Of a stretch of DNA of 64,000 nt, positions 7,929 to 16,512 are shown piece after piece. The translations under genes were made by a program, and so were the position numbers. The DNA lies in the NCBI RefSeq assembly GCF_000721105.1, contig NZ_JOEV01000001.1, positions 248,001 to 312,000 of the forward strand. Reading direction: 5' to 3'. How positions within the stretch are numbered: position 1 is the first letter of the stretch; each line of letters opens with the position of its first letter. The notes beneath the pieces were generated by a model. That model was not told where the DNA came from. It searched no databases and was given only the letters and a program-made list of their open reading frames with translations. Source of the stretch: Streptomyces cellulosae (GTDB lineage: Bacteria > Actinomycetota > Actinomycetes > Streptomycetales > Streptomycetaceae).

Positions 7929-10382
7929 TCAGTCTTCCGTCGGGATCCGTCTACGCTGCGGCAGCACGTCGATGGGCTCGTGGTCGGTCGGGGGGACATC
8001 GCGCCGGACCATCCGGGACTGGCGTTGGAAGGCACCGATCGTCGCGCCGGAGCGGGCGGGCGCGGACCGCCGGGCCGGTGTCTCCTCGTCGGCCGACGGC
8101 GCCCGCAGGCCGGCGTCCGGGTCCCGCAGTTCGTCGGCCAGACTTGCCAGGCGCACCCGCTTGGGCAGGGGTTGCACGTCCGGCGCGACATCCACACGCA
8201 GGGTGCCGTCCGCCCGCGGTGGGCCGGCCATCTGCGGCACTCCGTGAGGACGCGGCGGCCGGGTCCACACATCACCAGGGGGGACCGCGGCTACGGGCGG
8301 ACCACCGCGGCCGGTCACCAGGGTGTCCAGGTCCGGCGCCGTCCCGTGCTCCACGCCGGGCGCGTCCGCCACGGCCGCGTCGGGGGGCGGCGGCCAGGCG
8401 GCGGCCGCTTCCGGAGTGGGCCCGGTCCGCTCGGGGGCTTCGACGACGAGTTCGTCGGGGATGAGGACGACCACCCGGGTACCGCCGAACGAGGAGGGCC
8501 GCAGTTCCACCTGGATGCCGAGGGCACGCGCCAGCCGGGCCACCACATAGAGGCCGAGCCTGACGTCGTCCGCCCGGGACATGACGTCCATGCGGGGCGG
8601 CTCGGTCATCAGCCGGTTGGCTTCGTCGTACTGCTCGGGGTCCATGCCCACGCCGCGGTCCTCGATCTCCACCGCGAGACCGCGTCCCACCCGGGCGGCG
8701 TACACCTCCACGGGCGTCGGCGGCCTGGAGAAGCCCACCGCGTTCTCCATGAGTTCGGCCAGTACGTGGATCACCAGGCCGACCGCGCGCTCGGCCAGCC
8801 ACACCCGGTCCTCGACGTCGATCTGGATCCGCCGGTAGTCCTGCACCTCGCTCTGCGCGGAGCGCAGCACATCCAGCAGCAGGACGGGCTTGCGCCAGCG
8901 TCGCTGTGGCTGTCCGCCCCCGAGGATCACCAGGTTCTCCTCGTAACGCCGCAGCCTGGCGGTCAGGTGATCGAGGTCGAACAGGCCCTCCAGGACCTCG
9001 GGATCCTCGTGCCGGCGCTCCAGCTCACTGAGCTTCTTCATCTGCAGGCCGATGAGCAGCTGGGTACGCCGGGCGATGCGCTGGAGCAGCTTCTCGAACC
9101 CGCGGAACTGCGACACCTGCGCCATCGTCGTGTCCAGCGCGCTGTGGCGCGCGAGGTTCAGGGCCTGGCCCAGCTGGCCCAGTTCGTCGTCGCCGTGCTG
9201 GATGACGGGCAGTTCGGCGTCCAGGTCGACCACGTCTCCGCTGCGCAGGCGTTCCACCACGTCCGGCATGCGGGTCTGCAGGTCCAGGGCGGCGACGCGC
9301 AGCGCGGAGATCCGGCGGCGCAGAGTCCGGGTGAGCAGCGCGCTGACCAGCACGACCACGAGCACCGCCACCGCACCCATCACACTGGTGACGATCAACC
9401 GCACCACCATCGAGTGCAGTTCCTTCTCGGTGGACGCCGTCAGGGTCACGGAGTAGGCGGTGTTGAGCTCCTGGAGCTGGGTGGCGACCGGCCCGACGCT
9501 GTCGCTCCACGTCTTGCCGATTGCCTTGGAGAACTTGTCCGGGCCGGTCCCGGAGGCGGAGCCGGACAGGACGTTCTGCTCGGCCGTCGTCTTCTGCTTC
9601 CACGCGGTGCCCGCCATCAGCTTCCGGTACAGCGCGGCCTGGTCGTCCGGGACCAAGGGGACGACCTTGTTGTCGTAGAGGAAGTGCTGGGAGCCGATCC
9701 ATCCGGCGAGCTGGCCGCGTTCGGTGCCGGTGAGCCGTCCGGTCAGGGAGCCGCGGGTGAAGAGCGCGTTCTCCCGCGAGATCATCTCCATGCCCCAGAC
9801 CGAGTCGATGGCCGGCCTGGCGAGATAGTCGATGTTGGGCAGACCCACGTGGCTCAGTACGGTGAACACGTTCAACTGGCCGGAGATGAGAGCCGTATAG
9901 CGGTCGAACGTCTGCTGCTGCGAGGCGGTCCGCTGGTCCACCCCGGCCCGGTAGTCGGCCAGTTTCCGCAGGTTCCGGCCCACCTGGACCACGTTGCGGC
10001 GGATGTCGTCCGGGGCGCTCCAGTCGCTGTCGGGCAGTTCCTGGACGGTCGTGACGTCCGCGTCGGTGCGGCTGCGCTGCGCGCGCAACGCCTTCTGGTA
10101 GCCCGCGGGATCGGCCAACTCGGCGCCGCTGAGCCGCCGTTCCTCCTGGAGGTCGAAGAAGGCCGCCATGATCGGACGTGCCGCCGCGTTGGAGGCCGCG
10201 TTGCGGTCCTTCTGCTTCTGCCATTCCGTGTAGAGCTGCGCGGAACTCGCCAGCCACAGGGCCACGAGGGTCACGCTGGGCACCAGAGCCAGGATGAGCA
10301 GGACCGTTCGGAGTGACGGCTGTCGCCGGGCTCCGCTGCCCCTTGGGCCTTGTCTTTTCGACGCACGCGCGTGCACTGCCAC
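7929..10382 (-). CDS. cvnA: Conservon sensor histidine-kinase-like protein CvnA (NIT domain)
   Basis: 817 residues from a GTG start preceded by GGGGACC. Layout: basic N-terminus, transmembrane helix at about residues 24-46, extracellular helical sensor (NIT-like) at about 60-310, second transmembrane helix at about 322-345, HAMP/coiled region, then a GHKL ATPase with N-box ELMENAVGFS and G1 motif EDRGVGMDPEQ near residues 540-565. A long Pro/Ala-rich tail of about 190 residues follows. The kinase-like module lacks a response-regulator partner nearby, as is usual for conservons. The inducing signal is unknown. Confidence 0.94.
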   Translation of the reverse strand: MAVHARASKRQGPRGSGARRQPSLRTVLLILALVPSVTLVALWLASSAQLYTEWQKQKDRNAASNAAARPIMAAFFDLQEERRLSGAELADPAGYQKALRAQRSRTDADVTTVQELPDSDWSAPDDIRRNVVQVGRNLRKLADYRAGVDQRTASQQQTFDRYTALISGQLNVFTVLSHVGLPNIDYLARPAIDSVWGMEMISRENALFTRGSLTGRLTGTERGQLAGWIGSQHFLYDNKVVPLVPDDQAALYRKLMAGTAWKQKTTAEQNVLSGSASGTGPDKFSKAIGKTWSDSVGPVATQLQELNTAYSVTLTASTEKELHSMVVRLIVTSVMGAVAVLVVVLVSALLTRTLRRRISALRVAALDLQTRMPDVVERLRSGDVVDLDAELPVIQHGDDELGQLGQALNLARHSALDTTMAQVSQFRGFEKLLQRIARRTQLLIGLQMKKLSELERRHEDPEVLEGLFDLDHLTARLRRYEENLVILGGGQPQRRWRKPVLLLDVLRSAQSEVQDYRRIQIDVEDRVWLAERAVGLVIHVLAELMENAVGFSRPPTPVEVYAARVGRGLAVEIEDRGVGMDPEQYDEANRLMTEPPRMDVMSRADDVRLGLYVVARLARALGIQVELRPSSFGGTRVVVLIPDELVVEAPERTGPTPEAAAAWPPPPDAAVADAPGVEHGTAPDLDTLVTGRGGPPVAAVPPGDVWTRPPRPHGVPQMAGPPRADGTLRVDVAPDVQPLPKRVRLASLADELRDPDAGLRAPSADEETPARRSAPARSGATIGAFQRQSRMVRRDVPPTDHEPIDVLPQRRRIPTED

Positions 10383-10439
10383 TGAGGTCCCCAGCGATGC
10401 TCAAGTGACAGGCCGCTCCGATGGGCCCGCACGATGACG

Positions 10440-10505
10440 CGCCGATGCTATCCGTGGATACCGCTATCTAAATACACTTAGGCCACTAAATTTTCACAAC
10501 AAGTG
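10440..10505. promoter_or_regulatory. AT-rich upstream region of the cvn operon
   Basis: The 138-bp gap upstream of cvnA holds an AT-rich patch (TATCTAAATACACTTAGG at 10465-10482, then ACTAAATTTTCAC). It probably carries the cvn promoter. It lacks a good match to the TAACTNATT core seen elsewhere. Confidence 0.3.
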
Positions 10506-10520
10506 GGTCAAGCGGTGCGA

Positions 10521-10916
10521 TCAGCGCTCCGGCACGAAATACGGCAGCGTGATCTCGTCCGTGAGGAGCCGGAAGTCGACGCGCACCCGCAGGCCGATGA
10601 CGACGGCGTCCGGATCGCCGGCGTCGACGTGGGAGAGCAGAGTGCCGCCGTCGTCGAGGTCGATCACGGCGAGCGCGAAAGGCGTGTCGAAGCCGGGGCC
10701 GGGTGCGCGGTGCACCACGGTCACCGAGTAGACGGTCCCCCGGCCCGCGCTGGGCACATACCACCATTCCGGACCCATGCACCCGGGACAGGCGGGCTCG
10801 GGAACGAAGAAGCGCAGGTCGCAGGCCGGACAGTACGGGACGACCAGGTCGCCGCGTCGGGCCGCCTCCCAGAACGGTTCGGACAGCTCGGTGGGAACGG
10901 GTACGGGCCGGTTCAT
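10521..10916 (-). CDS. DUF35 Zn-ribbon/OB-fold protein, partner of the thiolase-like protein
   Basis: 131 residues. A rubredoxin-like zinc ribbon with CPAC and CPGC pairs (about residues 28-44) is followed by an OB fold (GRGTVYSVTVVHRAPGPGF). DUF35 proteins bind CoA esters and pair with thiolase-fold enzymes or MaoC hydratases; the ChsH2 DUF35 domain with the Ltp2 aldolase in cholesterol degradation is the best-known case. The start ATG overlaps the stop of the upstream thiolase-like gene (ATGA), strongly implying a complex. Confidence 0.9.
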   Translation of the reverse strand: MNRPVPVPTELSEPFWEAARRGDLVVPYCPACDLRFFVPEPACPGCMGPEWWYVPSAGRGTVYSVTVVHRAPGPGFDTPFALAVIDLDDGGTLLSHVDAGDPDAVVIGLRVRVDFRLLTDEITLPYFVPER

Positions 10917-12064
10917 CGCATCCTCCCCAGCACGCTCATCTCGTAGTGCTGCGCCCCGGAGCCGGCGTTGCCGACGACCGCCAGCTCGGCGTCCTCGACC
11001 TGGTGCACGGCGGTGCCGCGCAACTGCCGTACGGCCTCGACGACTTTGAGGGTCATCTGCTGGGTTCCGTTCCACGCGTACGACAGACAGCCACCGTCCG
11101 GATTGACGGGGTGTTTGCCGCCCAAAGCGATGGCGCCGCTGGCGGCCAGCGGTCCGCCCTCGCCTTCCCCGCACAGTCCGAGGATCTCCAACTGCCGGAT
11201 GACCTCGAAGGAGTTGGGGTCGTAGAGGGAGAAGACGTCCACGTCGTGCGGGCTGACGCCGGCCATGGCGTAGGCGCGGGTGGCGGCGTCCCGGCCGAGC
11301 CCGCCGACCTCCCGGTGCAGGGCCGGGTTGGCGTACGCGGCCTGGTGGTACTCCATGCCGCCGCCGAGCACGGCGACGGGTGGGTGCGGCAGGTCGCGGG
11401 CCCGTTCGGCGGTCGTCACGACGAGCGCGGCGCCGCCCTCGCCGACGATGCAGCAGTCCAGCAGGTGGAAGGGCGTGGCCACCATGCGGGAGGCGAGCAC
11501 GTCGTCGGGGGTGTACGGGCCGCGGCCGTACATCATCGCCTCCGGGTTGGTGGTGCCGTTGTTGCGGATGGTGGCGGCGACCTCCGCAAGCTGCCGGGAG
11601 GTCGTCCCGTACTCGTGCATGTGCCGTGCCGCCACCAGCGCGAACTGGGCGACGACATAGCTGCCCCACACGTCGGCGAACTCCAGCGGCACACCCGCCC
11701 CGACAGGACCGGCCCCGCGCGAGACCAGCTTGCAGCCGCCGACGACGACGGTGTCCGCGAAACCGGCCCGCACGGCGGCCGCCGCCTTGAGCAGGCCCCG
11801 CGAGCCGGCGTTGTCGAGCATCGAGTCGCTGGTCCAGCGCAGGTCCCGGCCGAGCATGCGCGCCCAGGAGCTGCCCTCGCCGGGGACGCCTCCCGGGCCG
11901 GGCCAGTCGACCTGGGCGCCGTCGACGTCGGCCGGGGTGAGCCCGGCGTCCGCGATCGCGCCGCGCACCGCTTCGAGGGCGAGGTCCATGGCGTCGCGGT
12001 CGGGGAGGGTCAGCGCCTGTTCGGTGGCGTGGACGCCGACGACGACGGGTTGGCGGTCGTTCAC
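10913..12064 (-). CDS. Thiolase-fold (Ltp2/SCP-x-like) protein lacking thiolase catalytic residues
   Basis: 383 residues, GTG start 4 bp after the acyl-CoA ligase stop. The thiolase superfamily fold is recognisable (MDLALEAVRGAIADAGLTPADVDG, then GKHPVNPDGGCLSYAWNG). The nucleophilic Cys of thiolases (NxCxSG) is replaced by Gly (DNAGSRG, near residue 83), and the His of GHPxGATG is absent (SYAWNGTQQM). A standard thiolytic cleavage is therefore unlikely. Combined with its DUF35 partner, this fits a retro-aldolase of the Ltp2 kind, which is inference. Confidence 0.87.
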   Translation of the reverse strand: MNDRQPVVVGVHATEQALTLPDRDAMDLALEAVRGAIADAGLTPADVDGAQVDWPGPGGVPGEGSSWARMLGRDLRWTSDSMLDNAGSRGLLKAAAAVRAGFADTVVVGGCKLVSRGAGPVGAGVPLEFADVWGSYVVAQFALVAARHMHEYGTTSRQLAEVAATIRNNGTTNPEAMMYGRGPYTPDDVLASRMVATPFHLLDCCIVGEGGAALVVTTAERARDLPHPPVAVLGGGMEYHQAAYANPALHREVGGLGRDAATRAYAMAGVSPHDVDVFSLYDPNSFEVIRQLEILGLCGEGEGGPLAASGAIALGGKHPVNPDGGCLSYAWNGTQQMTLKVVEAVRQLRGTAVHQVEDAELAVVGNAGSGAQHYEMSVLGRMR

Positions 12065-12068
12065 AGGG

Positions 12069-13643
12069 TCACCGTCCCGCGCCGAGCTGCTCGCCGCCGG
12101 GATAACCGCCCCCGCCGAAGCGCTCGTCGAGCGCCTCGTAGTCCTTCGCGAAGTCCTTGGTGCGCGGCAGCGCCTCGACGAACTCCACCGTCTTCGGCTT
12201 CTTGTACGAGGCGATCCGCGCCCGGCAGTGCTCGATGAGGTCCGCTGCCGTGACCGGCTCGGCGGCCTGGTGGAGTACGACGACGGCCTTGACGTCCTGG
12301 GCCCAGCGCTGGTTGGGCACGCCGATCACGGCGGCCTCCTTCACCGCCGGATGCGACTCGATGCAGTTCTCCACCTCGGCGGGGAAGATGTTCTCGGCGG
12401 CCGACTTGAGCATGCGGGTCGTCGTCCCGAGGAAGCTGATCGTGCCGTCGCTCTCGCGCCGGCCGAGGTCGGTGGTGTGCCACCAGCCGAAGCGGAAGCG
12501 TTCCTCGTTGATCTCGGGTCGGTTCCAGTAGCCGAGGTGCACGAGGTCGCCGCGGACGCAGATCTCGCCGGCCTCGCCGGCCGCGCACTCCCTGCCGGTG
12601 CCGTCCAGGACGCGTACGGCGGCGAAGGGGCCGGGGCGGCCCGCGTTGCCGGTGCCCGTGCCGCCGTAGGCGCCGGTCACGGCGAAGCCGGTCACCTCGG
12701 TCTGACCGTAACCGCGGCCCTCGCCGCCGCCGTTGCGGGTGAAGCGGCTGGTGTCGGTGGGGACGGTGCCCTGCCACAGCGGTGCGGCGACGCTCGCGCG
12801 CAGGTGCGAGAGGTCGTGGCCGGCCTCGCGGTTCAGCTCGACCAGTTGCGCGATGGTCGGGGGCATCAGGTAGGCGTGGGTGCACTGCTCCGCCGCGAGC
12901 AGCGGCAGCAGTTCCTCGGCGACCACGCGGCGGACGATCACGTTCTTGCCGCCGTGGACGAAGGCCGGGACGCCCCAGAACTGGTAGTTGCCGATGTGGA
13001 ACATGGGTCCGGCACCGAGGAAGGCGGTCTCCGTGCCGATGTCCCCCATCCAGGCGGCGCTCGCGCCCATGGCGATCAGGTTGCGGTGCGAGAGCATGGA
13101 GCCGGACTGCCGGCCGGAGATCGCGGCGGTGTAGATGACCAGGAGCGCGGAGTCGGGGTCGATGTCCGCGGCGGGGTCCTCGGACGAGCCGGCCGCCAGG
13201 AAGGACTCGTACGAGCCGGGTCCCTCAGCGTCGTGCCGCAGCCACAACGCCCAGTTGTCGCTGCCGAGTTCGGCCCGTGCCTTGGCGACCGTGTCGCCGA
13301 TCTCCTCGTCCTGCCAGACGACGACCTTGGGGTCGAAGTCCTCGACCGCGAAGGCCATCTCGGGGGCGGCCCAGCGCCAGTAGCCGGGACAGACCATGGC
13401 GCCGACCTTCGCGGCGGCGCCGAGGAGTTCCCAGATCCGGTAGGAGTTCTGGCCGAGCCACAGGATCCGGTCCCCGGGGCCGACGCCCGCGTCCGCGAGG
13501 GCGTGGGCGAGCCGGTTGGTGCGCTCGTCCACCTGGGGCCAGGTCAGCCGGACGTCGCCGTCGACGAGGGCGACGCCGTCGGGGAAGGACCTTCGATGCT
13601 CACGGATGATGTCGCCGAACGTCAGGCGGCGGGCGGAATGCAT
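12069..13643 (-). CDS. Acyl-CoA ligase of the ANL superfamily (FadD-like, atypical ATP loop)
   Basis: 524 residues, ATG with GGAG upstream. The ANL fold is clear: the GQTE motif (YGQTEVTGF), the A7-like WWHTTDLGRRESDG region, the hinge/A8 region (MLKSAAENIFPAEVE) and a C-terminal YKKPKTVEFVEALPRT. The usual Ser/Thr/Gly/Lys ATP loop (YTSGTTGxPKG) reads YTAAISGRQSGSMLSH, without the lysine, as in some actinobacterial FadD variants. The C-terminal catalytic Lys region is also unusual (TKDFAKDYE). It likely activates the pathway carboxylic acid to its CoA ester. Next in the operon are the thiolase-like and DUF35 genes. Confidence 0.88.
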   Translation of the reverse strand: MHSARRLTFGDIIREHRRSFPDGVALVDGDVRLTWPQVDERTNRLAHALADAGVGPGDRILWLGQNSYRIWELLGAAAKVGAMVCPGYWRWAAPEMAFAVEDFDPKVVVWQDEEIGDTVAKARAELGSDNWALWLRHDAEGPGSYESFLAAGSSEDPAADIDPDSALLVIYTAAISGRQSGSMLSHRNLIAMGASAAWMGDIGTETAFLGAGPMFHIGNYQFWGVPAFVHGGKNVIVRRVVAEELLPLLAAEQCTHAYLMPPTIAQLVELNREAGHDLSHLRASVAAPLWQGTVPTDTSRFTRNGGGEGRGYGQTEVTGFAVTGAYGGTGTGNAGRPGPFAAVRVLDGTGRECAAGEAGEICVRGDLVHLGYWNRPEINEERFRFGWWHTTDLGRRESDGTISFLGTTTRMLKSAAENIFPAEVENCIESHPAVKEAAVIGVPNQRWAQDVKAVVVLHQAAEPVTAADLIEHCRARIASYKKPKTVEFVEALPRTKDFAKDYEALDERFGGGGYPGGEQLGAGR

Positions 13644-13690
13644 GCTGTTGGCTCCAAAAGCTTCGAAGGCTTCGAAAGGGGGAGGGGTCG

Positions 13691-15181
13691 TCAGACGCGG
13701 CCGATGCCGACACCCTTGACGTTGATGAACTCGTCCAGACCGGCCTTGCCGCCTTCCCGGCCGAACCCGCTGATGCCCACGCCGCCGAAGGGTGTCGCAG
13801 GCGAAGTGATCGGGTTCGGGCCGGGGTTGACGTAGACCGTTCCGGCTTTCAGGCGCGGCACCAGGCGGTTGACGCGCGTGATGTCACGGGACTGGATGTA
13901 GGCGGACAGGCCGTACTCGGTGTCGTTGGCCAGGGCGACGGCCTCGTCCTCGGTGTCGAACGGGGTGATGGCCAGGACCGGGCCGAAGACCTCCTGCTGG
14001 GCGAGGTCGCTGCGGTTGTCGACGTCCGCGAAGACGGTCGGGGAGACGAAGTAGCCGTCGGAGTCGATGCGTTCGCCGCCGAACACGAGCCGGCCGGCAC
14101 CGTCCTCGACCGCCTTGTCGATCACGCCCCGGACGCGGTCGCGGGCGGCTTCGTTGATCAGGGGTCCGATGTACGTCGTCGGGTCGAGCGGGTCGCCGAC
14201 CGGCAGGTGGGCGATCACCCCGGTGACCCGCGCGATGACCTCGTCGTAGATCGAGCGCTCCACCAGCAGCCGGGTGGGCAGTGCGCAGCCCTGGCCGGTG
14301 TTGCTCATGGCGAAGGCGGCGCAGTACGGGACGACGGTGTCCAGGTCGGTGTCGGCGAAGAGCAGGTTGGCGGACTTGCCGCCGAGCTCGAACACGACCG
14401 GCTTGAGGCTCAGCGCCGCGTCGGCCATGATGCGGCGCGCGGTGGCGGGGCCGCCGGTGAAGGAGATCTTGTCGACTCCGGGGTGGGTGACCAGGGCCGA
14501 TCCCGCGTCACCGAGCCCGGTGACGACGTTGATGACGCCCTCGGGGATACCCGCCTCGCGGGCCAGGTCGGCGAAGAGCAGCGCGGAGAACGGCGTGGAC
14601 TCGGCCGGTTTGATGACCACGGTGTTGCCGGCGGCGAGCGACGGCGGGACCTTCATCGCCAGGGACAGCGCGGGCGAGTTCCAGGTGATGATGTGGCCGA
14701 TGACTCCGTACGGCTCGGCGATGGTGTACTCGACGTTCTCGTGCGGGCTGTAGGCCGCGCCGACCATGCCCTCGATCTTGTCCGCCCAGCCGGCGTAGTA
14801 CTCGGTCCACTCGGCGACGTGCGGTCCGACGTTCTCCGCCCAGCCGCCGACGCACACGCCGTTCTCCAGCGGACAGATCGCCGCGAAGTCGGGGATGTGG
14901 TCGCGCAGCAGCCCGGCGAAGCGGGTGAGCAGCCGGCGGCGCTCGGCGGGGCGCATGGTGCCCCACACCTCGAAGGCCTGGCGTGCGGCCGCGACGGCCT
15001 GGTCCACCTCGGTGGGCCCGGCGAGCGGGATGTGTGCCTGGACAAGACCGGTCGCGGGGTTGCGGTGCTCGTAGAGGCCGCCGCTGGTGTCGGTGACGTC
15101 CTTGCCGCCGATGACCAGCCGCGGCTGCGGCAGATCGTGCTCGGCTCTGTCCTGGTGCAGCTTCACATCGACCGTGACCAC
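13691..15181 (-). CDS. NAD(P)+-dependent aldehyde dehydrogenase
   Basis: 496 residues, GTG start with GGAGG well placed upstream. Class ALDH motifs are present: FELGGKSANL with the general-base Glu near residue 262, the nucleophile Cys in SNTGQGCALPTR near residue 296, ITWNSPALSLAMK for the cofactor region and KISFTGGPAT. Length matches the family. It oxidises an aldehyde to the acid, which the adjacent ligase could activate. The GMC enzyme at 1.6 kb could supply the aldehyde. It is first in a four-gene operon (ALDH, ligase, thiolase-like, DUF35). Confidence 0.94.
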   Translation of the reverse strand: MVTVDVKLHQDRAEHDLPQPRLVIGGKDVTDTSGGLYEHRNPATGLVQAHIPLAGPTEVDQAVAAARQAFEVWGTMRPAERRRLLTRFAGLLRDHIPDFAAICPLENGVCVGGWAENVGPHVAEWTEYYAGWADKIEGMVGAAYSPHENVEYTIAEPYGVIGHIITWNSPALSLAMKVPPSLAAGNTVVIKPAESTPFSALLFADLAREAGIPEGVINVVTGLGDAGSALVTHPGVDKISFTGGPATARRIMADAALSLKPVVFELGGKSANLLFADTDLDTVVPYCAAFAMSNTGQGCALPTRLLVERSIYDEVIARVTGVIAHLPVGDPLDPTTYIGPLINEAARDRVRGVIDKAVEDGAGRLVFGGERIDSDGYFVSPTVFADVDNRSDLAQQEVFGPVLAITPFDTEDEAVALANDTEYGLSAYIQSRDITRVNRLVPRLKAGTVYVNPGPNPITSPATPFGGVGISGFGREGGKAGLDEFINVKGVGIGRV

Positions 15182-15220
15182 GGGGTGCCTCCTCGAGACC
15201 GCGCAACACTGCGCACATCA

Positions 15221-15256
15221 GGTTAAATAGCTAACCTATTTATCCAAGGTAGTCAA
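15221..15256. promoter_or_regulatory. AT-rich element upstream of the ALDH operon
   Basis: GGTTA at 15221-15225 and TAACC at 15232-15236 form an inverted repeat, and TAACCTATT lies at 15232-15240. The site sits in the 103-bp gap between the acyl-CoA dehydrogenase stop and the ALDH start, so the ALDH operon likely has its own regulated promoter. Confidence 0.5.
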
Positions 15257-15284
15257 TAAGTTCCGGACACCCCGGACTGTGAAC

Positions 15285-16427
15285 TCACAGGCCCAGCGAC
15301 CGCCCGATGATCTCCAGCATGATCTCCGAGGTTCCGCCGAAGACCCGCTGCACCCGGCTGTCGCGCCAGATCCGCGCGATCTCGTACTCGTTGACGTAGC
15401 CGTAGCCGCCGAAGAGCTGCATGCAGCGGTCGATGACCTCCCAGCCGGTCTCCGAGGTCCAGTACTTGGCGGCCGCAGCCTCGTCGGCCGTCAGCTCACC
15501 CTGGACCAGGGCCATGATGCAGCCGTCCACGTAGACCCGGGCGACGTTCAGCTTGGCCCTGATGTCGGCGAGCGCGAACCTGTTGGCCTGGAACTCCCCG
15601 ATGGGCTGCCCGAAGGCGGTACGGGTCTTGGCGTACTCCAGCGCCAGCGCGTAGGCCCGCTCGGCCGCCGCGAGCGACGAGACCGCGATGGCGAGCCGCT
15701 CCGTCGGGAGGTTGCCCATCATGTGGTAGAAGCCACGCCCCTCCTGCCCGATGAGGTTCTCGGCCGGCACCCGGACCTCGTGGAAGAAGAGCTCGGCGGT
15801 GTCCTGGGCCTTCATCCCGACCTTGTCGAGCTTGCGCCCGCGCTCGAAGCCCTCGGTGCCGCGCTCGACGACGATCAGGCTGATGCCCTTGTGCCCGGCC
15901 TCCGGGTCGGTCTTGCAGGCGACGACGACCAGGTCCGCCAGGATGCCGTTGGTGATGAAGGTCTTGGAGCCGTCGATCACCCACTCGTCGCCGTCGCGGC
16001 GGGCGGTGGTGCGGATGCCCTTGAGGTCGGACCCGGCGGACGGCTCCGAGAGCGCGAGCGCGCAGATCGTCTCACCGCCGATCACCCCGGGCAGCCAGCG
16101 GGCCTTCTGCTCGGGTGTGGTGAGGTTCATCAGGTAGGGCGGGATGACGTCGTTCTGCAGCCCGAGGCCGATGCCGACGGAGCTGGTGGCCGCCATCTCC
16201 TCCGCCATGATGGCGTTGTAGCGGAAGTCCCGGATGCCCTGGCCGCCGTACTCCTCCGGAAATTCCCAGCCGATGAGTCCGGCCTTGCCCGCTGCCGCCC
16301 AGGCGGCCCGGCTCACCTGGCCGTCGCGCTCCCACTGCTCGGCGTACGGGGCGCATTCGCGCAGGTAGAACGTGCGGGCGGTCTCGCGGAACAGCTCGTG
16401 TTCCTCGGTGAAGATCGTACGGCGCAT
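15285..16427 (-). CDS. Acyl-CoA dehydrogenase (canonical homotetramer type)
   Basis: About 380 residues from the ATG at 16427, which has GGAG six bases upstream; a GTG at 16439 is an alternative. Motifs are complete: ALSEPSAGSDLKGI, WVIDGSKTFITNG, AFGQPIGEFQ and QLFGGYGYVNEYEIARIWRDSRV with the Glu expected as catalytic base, and GGTSEIMLEIIGR at the C-terminus. It catalyses FAD-dependent alpha,beta-dehydrogenation of an acyl-CoA. It is divergent from an SDR gene across a short AT-rich promoter. Confidence 0.94.
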   Translation of the reverse strand: MRRTIFTEEHELFRETARTFYLRECAPYAEQWERDGQVSRAAWAAAGKAGLIGWEFPEEYGGQGIRDFRYNAIMAEEMAATSSVGIGLGLQNDVIPPYLMNLTTPEQKARWLPGVIGGETICALALSEPSAGSDLKGIRTTARRDGDEWVIDGSKTFITNGILADLVVVACKTDPEAGHKGISLIVVERGTEGFERGRKLDKVGMKAQDTAELFFHEVRVPAENLIGQEGRGFYHMMGNLPTERLAIAVSSLAAAERAYALALEYAKTRTAFGQPIGEFQANRFALADIRAKLNVARVYVDGCIMALVQGELTADEAAAAKYWTSETGWEVIDRCMQLFGGYGYVNEYEIARIWRDSRVQRVFGGTSEIMLEIIGRSLGL

Positions 16428-16443
16428 GCTCGACTCCACTCAC

Positions 16444-16484
16444 GCATCTCGCTTATTTAGCTGAAGTAGTTATACGATAGCGCT
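16444..16484. promoter_or_regulatory. AT-rich divergent promoter element (acyl-CoA dehydrogenase / SDR)
   Basis: The divergent gap contains AAGTAGTTA at 16464-16472 (TAACTACTT on the minus strand) and CTTATTTAGCTG at 16452-16463. It resembles the elements at 2.53, 6.52, 15.23 and 36.07 kb. Confidence 0.45.
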
Positions 16485-16512
16485 GTATCGGGACCTGGGC
16501 GAGGGAGGGCGC

